Under the pieces are notes generated by a model. The model was not told the DNA's origin. It did not search any database and worked only from the letters and a program-made list of their open reading frames with translations. Below, piece by piece: positions 22,051-31,990 of a stretch of DNA of 64,000 nt (position 1 is its first letter; each line of letters opens with the position of its first letter). The DNA comes from Romanomermis culicivorax (lineage: Eukaryota; Nematoda; Enoplea; Mermithida; Mermithidae), in assembly GCA_963922205.1 (NCBI GenBank), contig CAWUHX010000093.1:310001-374000 (forward strand). The letters are read 5' to 3'. The position numbers were made by a program, and so were the translations under genes.

Positions 22051-23104
22051 CAAGTGAGTTTACATGAGTCAAACAAGAGAATAATTTAACGACATAACCT
22101 TAATTTCTTATATTTCTTTGACGACATAAAACAACCTAATTTTGACATAAAAAGTAAAGCAAACGGTAAACTTTGATAAAAAGATAACAATGAAAAATAA
22201 AATTTTAATCTGATTTTGAACAGCTGACAATCTGACATAAAGATGTGAAATTGATCAGAGGGCTTTTTTCTGCAAAGGCCAGGTTGCAATGTGCACTCTA
22301 AAATCAATAAATTTGCTTAATTTTATCGGAAAAACCACTAAAAGCTAGTTTTCTTCTATTTCATTCGATTCGCGTCAGTTTTAGGCTTTTAAAACCAAAT
22401 TTTCTGAGTTTTGAAGAGAAAACAAAAAGATTGGTATGAGTAACTTGTTCAGTGCATAGCGTAGAAAATTTTTCTGGGATATTGATATTCTAGAACGCTG
22501 GAAAATGAATGTTTTCAACTTTTATTTCCTAGACGGAAGGTTTAATTTTCAGTGAATTCAATGAATTTTCAGTCGGGCAGACTACAATTCAAAAACTAGG
22601 AAAGCAAACAAGCATTTTGATTCTTCAACCAGCAAGAATTCCCACTTGGACTCAAAATGTTTCAATCAGACAAATGTCAAAATCTTTTTAAAGACAGCGA
22701 AAAGACTATGGGAAAATAACCGAGAAAAATCTTGCTTTTCATCAAATTCTCAGAAAAACGACACAGGATCAAACATTTATCCATAATGTCTTGATAATTA
22801 AAAGCTATAAGCATTAGCTAGAATGCCATTTTCTAACCCCGCATTGGAATAATGCAGGTAGGAAAATTATTATATAATTAAAATCCAGTTCGGCGCCAAG
22901 CGCCGGAAAATTTCAACAATTTTCAATTTTATAAGGCGTAAAATGCATTTCCGATCAGGAAACCATCAAAAAATTTTTCCTCAAAGTTGTGCCTAAGCAC
23001 AAAAAAATTTTTTCAAAAATGGTCGATTGAGGAAAAAACTGTGATGGCCGGCAACATTCAATGAGGAAAAAAGGCAATCACAAAGCATTGCGGAGCGAGA
23101 TCTG

Positions 23105-23340
23105 TCATCGATTTGATTGGTCAAAAAATTTAACACCTTCAATTCGATTGGTCGAAAATTGTAGTCTACTCCTTCCTAACCATGAGTAAAAGTCTAAGCC
23201 CAAGCCTAAGCCTAAGCCTAGATCTGAACCTAAATATAGGCCTAAGCCTAAGCGTAGACCCAAGCCTAAGCCTAAGCCAGAAAATTTGTCAGAACGACTA
23301 AAAAAATCATTAAATTTTTTCGACCAATCAAATTGATGAC
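23105..23340. repeat. MITE with 28-bp inverted ends around TTAGGC-like repeats
   Basis: Left TCATCGATTTGATTGG and the matching inverted right end (CCAATCAAATTGATGA) extend to about 28 bp. The core (23192-23279) is a tract of CCTAAG hexamers (the complement of TTAGGC-type units), partly degenerate. Confidence 0.65.
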
Positions 23341-23350
23341 GGATTTCGCC

Positions 23351-23430
23351 AGTGTTTTTTTGTGCACGGACATTTGTGCCCATTGGCACAAGAGGCCGAA
23401 AAAATTTGTGCCAATGGCTCAAAAAAATTG
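23351..23430 (+). repeat. Left terminus of a MITE copy with GCACAA/TTGTGC words
   Basis: CAGTGTTTTTTTGTGCAC, then TTTGTGCCCATTGGCACAA and TTTGTGCCAATGGC. Same start as the 2482 and 20946 copies but a different repeated word. The right partner was not located. Confidence 0.45.
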
Positions 23431-23800
23431 TTTCTACTAGAAACAAACTGAAAACTGCGGAAAAGTTTGATGAAAACTTAATGTTTAACGCATTAATTTT
23501 TTGTAAAAATCGTGCCCAACCTATTTTTCAGCTAACCATGTCAGTGAGACAAGAAAAACGATGAAAGAAAATTGTTCATGATGACTCAAAAAGAAATGGA
23601 ATGCTGAGAAAATTTAAGTAACTCTAGAATTGTTCAGGAAGTTCAAATTGATTCAATTTTCGGTATTAGTGCGCCTCGTGGCCACCCATCTTATAACGTG
23701 TGTAATTGAAAAGGTACCTAGAGTAACTGTTTAGGACGCGTAACTTTAGGCAACAGTACGAACTTGGCTCAGGCTTAGGCTTAAGCCCAGGCTTGGGCTC

Positions 23801-24126
23801 AAGGGTCATTTTTACTTGCCTTTTTCGGCGGAACCAAACAGAATGCAATCGACACAACCAGGCCTGTAGGCAGGGGGGTTGGGGGGCCATGGCCCCCCGA
23901 AATGTTTGAAGTGTTGAAAAAAGGAAAATGCCAATTTTACGGTAATTTGAGTGGAAAAAAATGTGTGCCCCCCCGCCCGAAAAAAATTCCTGGCTGCAGG
24001 CTTAGACACAACATTACCGAACGAAAGGGAAATATTTTGTTCTATTCGACGGATTTTCATGCTTAACGTTTCAAGCTGTCGGTGATCCGTTCCGTTCCAT
24101 CAAAAAGTCAAGTATAAATGACCCTT
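23801..24126. mobile_element. MITE with AAGGGTCATTTATACTTG ends (copy 1)
   Basis: Left AAGGGTCATTTTTACTTG and inverted right AAGGGTCATTTATACTTG, continuing into TTTTTCGGCGGAAC-type sequence. A second copy, uninterrupted, is at 61070-61305. This copy is split by the 146-bp insertion at 23859-24004. Confidence 0.65.
23859..24004. mobile_element. 146-bp hAT MITE, innermost of the nest
   Basis: Ends CAGGCCTGTAGGCAGG and CCTGGCTGCAGGCTTA are an imperfect inverted pair. The exact 8-bp duplication GACACAAC flanks it (23851-23858 and 24005-24012). G- and C-runs lie inside the ends, as in 13629-13803. Confidence 0.85.
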
Positions 24127-24139
24127 TAGGCTTAAGCGG

Positions 24140-24215
24140 TATTCAGAAGTGAAAAAATCCCAGGATTTTTGTTGCCGACAATTGGCGACAGTCGGCGACT
24201 GCACTTCTGAATTGG
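24140..24215. repeat. Short inverted-repeat unit
   Basis: ATTCAGAAGTG and CACTTCTGAAT bracket a 76-bp segment with a CGACAATTGGCGACAGTCG internal palindrome. Likely a very small MITE. Confidence 0.45.
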
Positions 24216-24336
24216 GCTTTAGGCTTAGCTATCATTTAGCATGCTCGTTATACCGTTTATGCCTCCTCACACATTTTACCTTTTTACTAGGTACCTTTTG
24301 CATTACACACGTTTTAAGATGGGTGGCCACCAGACC

Positions 24337-24598
24337 ATACCTGTAAGAGGTCGGACCGTTGGCGGGAGGGTAAACCCAAAATCTTGGAGTGAGGGCCATA
24401 CCTGTACCTGGGGGGACCCCCCCACCCAGCTTGGCCAGCCCTGTACCCAAAATCATCCAACCCCCCCCCCCCCCCCAGTTTGGAAAAAATTAAAAAAATT
24501 TGCAAAAAAGTGTATGTTTTTTGACTTTTTTTGGGAAAAATTTCGACTTTTTTCTACCCCCCCTCCTCTCCCAACTGGTCGGAGGTCTTACAGGTATG
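24337..24598 (-). mobile_element. CATACCTGTA MITE copy plus an adjoining partial copy
   Basis: A full unit at 24397-24598 runs from CATACCTGTA to TACAGGTATG, inverse in orientation to 41685-41886. A partial unit (24337-24396) abuts it. Long C-runs (16 or more near 24461-24476) lie in the body. Confidence 0.7.
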
Positions 24599-25226
24599 GT
24601 GGGGGCAGGGTTAAATTTTTCATTTTTTCTCCATGGGCCAAAAGGCTTCTAGGATCAAAATTTTACAGGCCAATCTGAATTTCAACGAGCCAGAACTAGA
24701 GTATTTGTAAACGAATGTGCTAGTGAAAAAATATTTTTTTCGACAAATTTCTTCAAAAACACGCTTCAAAATCACAGTAGAAGTCTGTGTAACATATCAA
24801 GCATTTTGAATACGCTTTTGATCACACACAGAATAATAAGGCCCATGTATTAGATCAATTATTATTCAATCAATGATATGTATCACAATTTCAGTTAAAA
24901 TATTCAATCACATAGTGAAGCACAAGTTCTTTTGTCCATTCTTCATCTAATTGAGCGAAATGCTCAGATAACAACGGATGCAGCTTTTCTTTTTCCTTTA
25001 ACTTTTCTGCTGAATTGATAGCTATTCAGCTTTTACGACAAATAAAACATTGTGCATTAGCATGATTTCACTAGGAACATGCGGGACCGATTTTGCAACA
25101 ACTGCCGTTCTAACTGTTTCGAATTCCTGACACCTTTTAGGTGCCTGCAAAAGAACTTTTTTGCATAGATTATACGATGTGACTCTGTTGATTCGACCGA
25201 AAACAAAAGTTTAATATTGTTTTGGT
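24599..25226. other. Non-coding stretch
   Basis: No gene supported. It may include the decayed body of the LINE whose 3' coding end follows. Confidence 0.35.
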
Positions 25227-25457
25227 ATGTTTGAACTCTTAAAAATCAAAATCAAATTAACGTCTCATGTCCAACATGATTTCAAGCTCATTACTGGCAA
25301 AGCTAAAACCAATTTGAGATTATATGATTTTTGTAACAGGTATATCAATATATGGAATAACCTTCCTTCAGAAGCTATCCATTCTTCCAGTCTGCAATGT
25401 TTTAAAAACAAAATGATGAAAATCGATTTTTCCAAATTCTATGGGGGAGCGCGTTAG
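25227..25457 (+). pseudogene. LINE (non-LTR retrotransposon) ORF2 C-terminus
   Basis: The 76-codon frame contains FCNRYINIWNNLPSEAIHSSSL then FKNKM. This matches the widespread C-terminal pattern of Jockey/CR1-type reverse transcriptase proteins (R..N.WN.LP..........FK..L). The RT and endonuclease parts are missing upstream. A (CAT)n tract at about 25709-25727 may be the element's simple-repeat tail. Confidence 0.65.
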
Positions 25458-26299
25458 TTTGTTACATTTCCTAGACTAATCGAACTTGTCTTTAGAGTAG
25501 TTTGTTCATTTCGAACTTACATTACGTTGAAATTTTCGTTCTGTTTTATTTCCGTTTCTTCAACCTTGTCTAATTTCTGGATATTTTTTTTCTCGCTATC
25601 TTTGTGTATTTTCTTTTTATATTTGTTCGGTCCTAAAAATGTTTTAAGTGTTTCACCGTAATACTCTATGGATTTTTTATATTTGCTTTCTTTTGTCTTC
25701 GACTAGTAAACATCATCATCATCATCCATAAAGCTCTTATTGTTGTGTAAATTAATATTTCGTGCAACGCATCCGATATACACAACTACAGCATCACAAT
25801 ATTTAAAAACATGAGGTATGCACAGATAATATAATTCCGCGAAAATATTTTTATAAATATGAAGCTTAAAACATCTCTAAATATGCTGCAATTCCTAAAT
25901 TTTTACGAGCCAATTTGGCTTGTGCTGCTAAATTTTTAGGAGCCAATTGGAATCTTTAGGAGCCATGGCTCTCAACTGGCCTAGAAATAAAATCCTGGGT
26001 GGGACCAAGTTGGAGGTGGGGGCCCCTCCCTCAACCTCCCGCCTAATTACAGGTTTGCACCAGACGCACTAATACCCAATTTTCGACTACGAATATCTAT
26101 CTATATATTTAACAAGAATGTAAAGACTAGAGAAAATAAAGTCGAAAACTGTGCAAATTTTCGGTCGAAACATTGTACCATTACCAACGATGACGATTTT
26201 TCTATTTGAATCAATCAAACACAAAGAGTAATAATTTCACTTTTAAATCTGAATCTGACCTGACTGAATTAACAGAGAATATTAAGAATAATAATTCCC
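25458..26299. other. Non-coding stretch with a fragment of the CATACCTGTA family
   Basis: About 25998-26055 (GACCAAGTTGGAGGTGGGGG... to AATTACAGGTTTG) resembles one end of the G-rich MITE. Otherwise no feature. Confidence 0.35.
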
Positions 26300-27045
26300 T
26301 CCAAGTACAGGTATGCCCATATCTGAAAAACTTCCAACCAGTTGGGGGGGGGGGGTAGAAAAAAAGTCGAAATTTTTCCCAAAAAAAGCCAAAAAACACA
26401 CTTTTTTGCAAATTTTTATAATTTTTCCAAACTGGAGGGGTTGGGTGATGTTGGCATACCTGTACTTGGGGGGGGTTGGGGGGGGACCCCCCCCAACTTG
26501 GCCAACCCAGTACCCATTTCGGATTCACCCCCCCAACTGGTCGGAGGTCTTACAGGTATGGATGTTGGGTACATGGTTGGCCAACCCCCAAGTACAGGCA
26601 TACCTGTAAGACCTCCGACCAGTTGGGGGGGGGGATAGAAAAAAGTCGAAATTTTTCCCAAAAAAGGCCAAAAAACATAAACTTTTTTGCAAATTTTTTT
26701 AATTTTTTCCAAACTGGGGGGGGGGGTTGGATGATTTTGGGTACAGGGTTGGCCAAGTTGGGGAGGGGTCCCCCCAGTACAGGTATGAGTACAGGTATGG
26801 GTATGCATACCTGTAAGACTTCCGACCAGTTGGGGGGAGGGGGTAAATCCGAAATTTTGGGGGGGGGGGGGTAGAAAAAAGTCGAAATTTTTTCCAAAAA
26901 AGGCCAAAAAACATACACTTTTTTGAAAATTTTTTCAATTTTCTCCAAACTGGGGGGGAGGTTGGGGGGGGGAGGAAATGATTTTGGGTACAGGGTTGGC
27001 CAAGTTGGGGGGGTCCCTCCCCCAAGTACAGGTATGTGGGTATGC
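26300..27045. repeat. Cluster of CATACCTGTA MITE copies with long G/C runs
   Basis: At least four whole or partial units in mixed orientation. CATACCTGTA or TACAGGTATG appear repeatedly, with intervening AAAAAAGTCGAAATTTTT, GCCAAAAAACA and GGGTTGGCCAAGTTGGGG blocks. Runs of 8-15 G or C occur many times. Frames through it are low-complexity proline/glycine artefacts. Confidence 0.75.
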
Positions 27046-28639
27046 CAAAAAGCACGATTTGTGGAAAAAAAATAACATTGTTTCCAGAGGCAATCAATCT
27101 GTTACAGTACATGATATAATGGAAACTGTATATGTTGTTCAGTAGTAACTTGCTTTTCCCTATATGGAGATATCCATACCCGAATCCTAAATCCATACGC
27201 CTTACGCATGCAATGAATAAATTGAACGTTTCTAGAGATATATAAATCACAGAGAATAGCCTGAGCAAGTGTTTAAGACATTCATATCCAACAAAAACAT
27301 TTATAATCAGTTTGTTATAAAATGCTTCTAAAACAAAAAATGACACAGATATTAGGTGAATTGAAAATCCCGTACATGAAGCTTTTACTGTAGATTTTTT
27401 CACTCAAAAAAAATCCCAGTGTCAGTTGAGTGTCGTCACAAAGTTTTAGTTCCACCTGACGTACGGCATGGCAGAAAATACTGAAAATATAAAATGGTAC
27501 CTGCTTTCCAGTTTCATTATTTGGAAGCATTTACTATAGATATTTGAAGACACCCTGATCGTGGAAAAAAAACACCCAAGGAAAAAATCTAAAACACTTT
27601 TAAATCTGCACTATATATGTACATCCCAAATTCAAATTTTGTTCCATCCAGATACCCGATCAAAAAACTGTTGGCTGATTTCCGTACCACCCTGCAAAAC
27701 TTGCTTTGCGCTGGTTTTTTTATCTGCATTGATCATTGCAGGTGATAAGTTGTCGAAAAAAATTGAATTTGTGGTTTTGGACTTCATTGCTAAAATATAT
27801 TCCACCCAAAGTTCGGTATCTGACGCTTTCCCCAGTTGCAAAACCAAATATCGTTAGGTAGTGAGATTATGAGAAATTTCATCATTATCAGGAACAGAAA
27901 TAGTGCAATCAAAATCGATTTTTGAACTAAACTCAATGACTACAGTATGTGTTTGAATGGCGTATGCAGCGAGTCGATGTTCAATTTGAAAAATTATAAG
28001 TCTTTTACTGTAATCAATTAGAAAATCTTTCTCGTACAGCAGCGACACACTGACTGAAAATCTAAAATAATCTGGTCAAATGCATTTATATACGTGTTGA
28101 TACTGTTCTATTCAGATCAAAAATGGATAAGCATTATATTGTTTCTTTATTTTTGACCTTCCATCTGTGAATAAGAAATTGATTTTTTATACAGTATATA
28201 GTTTTGTTTTTCACTTCGTGAAAACTGCGTTACGTAACTCTTTCTTTGTCTGGTGCATTGATAAATAGGCTATAAACAGAAATACCCAGAATTTTGCTCA
28301 TTTCATGAAATCGGTTTCTTCCTGCATAAAAAACAGACCCTTATCTTCTGGCCATCGATACCTTCATCCGAATAGCGTTCCGAACGGGACACATGAAATC
28401 TGCATGCTGATACAGGTTCCGTCCGAATGAAGCATTTCTAAGCTTTTTCCAAGTGTGGAGCTCCTCCGACAAAATACTCTCCGAATTGTCATCCATACTT
28501 TTTTTGGGGCCCAATAAAATCGCCTACTCACATTGTTAAGATAGTTCAGTAATTTTTACTGATTGGCGTAAAGGTCAGTTTCTATAGAGAATAAGTAGTA
28601 CAAGATCAATTAGGTCGATGAAAGTTTTATAGGAACATG
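27046..28639. other. Non-coding stretch with a degraded CTATAGTCTG MITE
   Basis: 27311-27549 shares TATAAAATGCTTC, TTTTTTCACTC, TGCTTTCCA and TTTGGAAGCATTTACTATAG with the copy at 59250-59503. No gene was recognised in the rest. Confidence 0.4.
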
Positions 28640-28945
28640 CTCGCCTTTTGTATGGTTTGTCTGTTTGGGCGGTTAGGTCAGTTTGGACGGCAGGTCATTT
28701 TGGTCCACTAGGTCAGTTTTGGACAGTTATGTCGCTTCGGACGGTTTGGATGGCTAGGGCCCTTTGATCGCTTGGCCATGTTGGACGGTTGGGCGGTTTG
28801 GCCGATTTGGTCGGGAAGGACGGTTAGCAAATTTTTTTGGACGGTTTGGTTATTTAAAGACCTTTTTTGAAGGAGCAGGACGGTTAGGATAGTTTGGCAT
28901 TTCAATCATTAAAACATCGGTTTGGACAGTTAGGGCGGTTTAATG
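28640..28945. repeat. Degenerate minisatellite of GGACGGTT/GGTCAGTTT units
   Basis: Roughly 9-12-bp units such as TTGGACGGTT, TTGGGCGGTT and TAGGTCAGTT are repeated irregularly for about 300 bp. G/T-rich on the + strand, in contrast to its AT-rich surroundings. No coding meaning. Confidence 0.6.
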
Positions 28946-29069
28946 ATTTTTAGCAGGAATTAGTAAGGCGTCCCAAATTTTCCCGGTTTTTAAAATACAT
29001 CATAGAACAAAATATCGAAGTGAATGACATGAATTAATAAGATAGAGGTTGATTCTAGTAGAGATGAAA

Positions 29070-29200
29070 CGGATCCAAGATTTTCAATCTTCCGGATCCG
29101 GGTAATCAACTTGCCTCCATCCGGTTCTGGATCCGGGCAATTGGAAATGAGTCTCACGGATCCGGATCCGGGTAATCAGGTCAACTACATACGGATCCGG
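29070..29200. repeat. GGATCCGGGTAATCA repeats
   Basis: Four to five GGATCCGG-containing units (29069, 29093, 29129, 29157, 29193), several followed by GTAATCA, at 24-36 bp spacing. Each unit contains the palindrome GGATCC. Confidence 0.5.
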
Positions 29201-30779
29201 ATAGTAATAATCTATTTTACAGCAGCTGTGATTATGCAGGCATTTTAAATCATGCATCTTTAAATGATTCAAGTGTTTATCAGATGCATAATATCTGCTA
29301 TGTAAAGCTACACAAATTCAGGAATATAAATTACTGTAGCAATCTGCATAATGAAATCTTAAATAGTGAATAGAACAAAAACTCCATCCTCCTCCAAGTC
29401 AAATCTACACTGAGAAAAAAATCTGCTCTTTCATAACATGAATTCATGTGATACTGAATCACTGTCGCTGACATCTGAGTGAGAGGCTGTGAGATTGGAA
29501 ACCGTTCTAACGTCTGCAGCTTTAAAATAAGCTATTTCGCTGGAACCAAAACTCAGCCAAAAAATCCTAAATTTCACTGGCGACATCTCTGTGATCAGTC
29601 AAAGTAAAAAACTATAAACTGCATTTAATTTATCCTTTATTCTGGCGCCAAGCGCCGGAAAATGTTTTGTGGTTTTATACTCTAGTTCTATACTCTTGAT
29701 GACATTCTAAATCAGTGTCATCAAGACTTATTCCATGGCTAAGGTTCAATTTTTAAGAATAGAATGATGTTCTGACTTGAGCAATGACATGATGCTTTCA
29801 ATCAGCTAACCAGCGAGAAAATCAGCTTGAAGCAAATGATGCTTGATAAATTCAGTCCAAACAGCAAGAATGGTAAAAAAGTATCAGGACAAAGGGCCAA
29901 AAATTTCAATGGATTTTGATGTTACATGGCTGAAACATGAGTTCTGGCAACAGTTATTTCCTGAAAAAGTTGTCTAATTTGCAGTCAATTAGACCATTTT
30001 GCATACAAGAACAGAATGTAAAAATCATATTTACGGCATGCAAGTGCAACTCAAAAATCGAACTAGCAACCACAAATTTAGATTCTTCAAATTTTGATTT
30101 TGATCAAATACTAAGATGAAGATCATAGATTGAAAAATCAAAAATCATAGACTAAACAATAGATTCTAGTATCAGGCAGAAAAAAGTTTGAGATTCATTT
30201 TTTGCTTAAAATTCTCAAAAAATGACTTGATCTCCAGAAAATTTCCGGTTTTCCCGGTGGCTAAAAAAATCCCGGTTATTTCCCGGTTTTCTCGATTGGT
30301 GGCCACCCTGAATGAGTGAAGCTAACACAATGAAATGTAACAAAGAGATGGAAAATGTGTTAAAAAGACTAACAAAACCTTCATTTTTAAGAAATGGAAT
30401 AACTTCAAATCAATATGCACCTTCCCAAAATAATTCAAAAATACAGATAAAAAACTTGACATAAAATTCCTCAAAAAATAATAAAATTACATTATACTTC
30501 TGTTTTTGTATGTTTTTTCTGTTTCTATTTTCTCAATAATAGAAAAAAATGGAAATTTTTAGATTTCCCCAAGAACCACAAATTTCTCTGGATGTGCGAA
30601 TGAATGTTATCATAATAATGAGCTGTAAGGTGATTTCCAAACGAAGTGATTTTTTCCAATTTTTCTCAAATAAATGGTGCTATTATGGGCCCAAAACATG
30701 GTGAAAAAATACAGCCTTTTGTGACACATTAATTCTATGTAATGCTCAAGTATCACATTACCTTTTTGGACCTTCCACC
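29201..30779. other. Non-coding stretch
   Basis: No gene supported. About 29641-29660 has GGCGCCAAGCGCC as in the MITE interiors. About 30240-30314 (TTCCCGGTGG, ATCCCGGTTATTTCCCGG, GGTGGCCACCCTG) looks like the terminus of a DNA transposon whose other end was not found. Confidence 0.35.
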
Positions 30780-31990
30780 TATCTTCAATATAATGTAACG
30801 TAAAAATCGAAGACGCAAAAAATAATCAAAAACCAACAGTTCAAATTTTATATATTTTAAAAACATACGAGTATGGCAAAATGAAATAAAAATCACGTTT
30901 TCAGCTTCAACGCCATTTTTACGACGAAAAACCGTAAAAATTCCATAATTTCTGCGTTCTTTCTGGTAAAAATCTATTTTTCGATCAAAAACGATCAATA
31001 ATCGTGATGCGATTTTTCCTAGAAAATTTTCAATTTTAACCTGTTTTCATCATACAAAAAGCTGTTTTGGATAATTTGGATAATTTTTACCTTTCTCATG
31101 CTATAAAGCTATTTTTGCGATGAAATAATTTTCAATGTGGATCCTATTTTTTATGATGAAAAATATCGTTTTGAATAAAAAAGGATCGAAAAATAGGAAA
31201 TTTTTGCGCTTTTTATTCTGAAGTTAGTTTTTTTGATAGATAATCGTTATTTCTCCTGCACAATTTCCGATTTTGATCCAGTTTTCATTCTTTAAAAAGC
31301 CGTTTCGGATGGATAATCATCAAAATGTCGATAATTTTTGCCTTTTTTTATCACAAAAAACTAATCCTACGATGAAAAATGATGCAAAATCGTGATTTTT
31401 GCCATCAAAAATTACTAATTCTGATACAAATTTCAGCGTTGAAATCCATTTTTAACGCCATAAAATGATGAAAATATCATCAATTTAGGCCTCTTTTAGC
31501 GTAAAAACCATTTTTACGATGGAAAATAGTCAAAAATCGTGACTAGGGCTTTCAAAATTTTCGATTAAGGCTATTTCTTAAAAACAATTTTCAATATCAA
31601 ATATGATCAATAATCTTGATTTTTACCGGAAATTTCCGACTTTGATCCTCTTCTCATCGCACAAAAAATCATTGTGGATGAATCAATAATCGATAATTTT
31701 CGTTTTTTGCTAAATCGTCATTGCTCCGGAAAATTTGTGATTTTAATCTATTTCTCGTCGCAGAAAATGCCGTGTAGAATGAAGAGTCTTCAAAAAATCG
31801 ATATTTTCATATTTTTCCGTAAAAATCCAGCTTTTCGATAAAAAAGATTAATAATCGCGATTTTTTCTTGAAAATTTCCGATTCCGATCCTTTTTATCCA
31901 AGAAAAAATAACAAAATCATTTTTATCATGGAGAATGATCAAAAATAGTGATTTATGTATATTGTGATAACACGATAAAACGTTCATTAA
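30780..31990. repeat. Degenerate long-period repeat region
   Basis: The motif order GATTTTT, GGAAAATTTCCGATTTTGATCC, TTTTCATC, AAAAAGCCGTTTTGGAT, AATCGATAATTTTTGCC recurs at least six times (near 31013, 31246, 31396, 31618, 31720, 31858). Spacing is 100-230 bp with heavy divergence. It looks like an old tandem array. It has no open frame of note. Confidence 0.5.

Larger units (their letters stand above)
20946..23044 (+). mobile_element. MITE with CCTCA/TGAGG words, carrying a nested MULE
   Basis: Flanked by the exact 8-bp duplication TGGCCGGC (20938-20945 and 23045-23052). The left end has AGTGTTTTTTTGCTG then TTTGAGGAAAAA and TTTTTTCCTCATAAG. The right end has TTTTTCCTCAAAG and TTGAGGAAAAAACTGTG. 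The interior matches the MITE family (GGCGCCAAGCGCC at 22892-22904). The Mutator-like unit 21183-22050 is inserted within it; without that the element is about 1.2 kb. Confidence 0.7.
20661..23061. repeat. Host element of the 20946-23044 insertion
   Basis: Left AATGTTGCCAGATC near 20662; right CTGGCCGGCAACATT, resuming after the insertion at 23045-23061. In between are many TGCCAGA/TCTGGCA words (20721-20935). Its termini AATGTTGCC/GGCAACATT form an inverted pair. No clean outer duplication was seen. Confidence 0.45.
23679..24329. mobile_element. Outer element of a three-level nest, TTAGGC-containing
   Basis: Left TGGCCACCCATCTTATAACG and the inverted right end continue through GTGTGTAAT..AAAGGTACC, about 40 bp of inverted repeat. 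TTAGGC-like hexamers flank the inner elements on both sides (about 23768-23796 and 24127-24135, 24222-24230). The ends resemble those of 37202-37464. Confidence 0.6.

Noticed and set aside
23192..23279. Leu/Gly repeat protein encoded by the hexamer tract
   Set aside because: Dipeptide-like coding is a trivial product of the CCTAAG repeat.
26211..27403. Proline/glycine-rich proteins of 98-234 residues on both strands
   Set aside because: They are translations of the G-run MITE cluster; the same frames appear wherever that repeat occurs.
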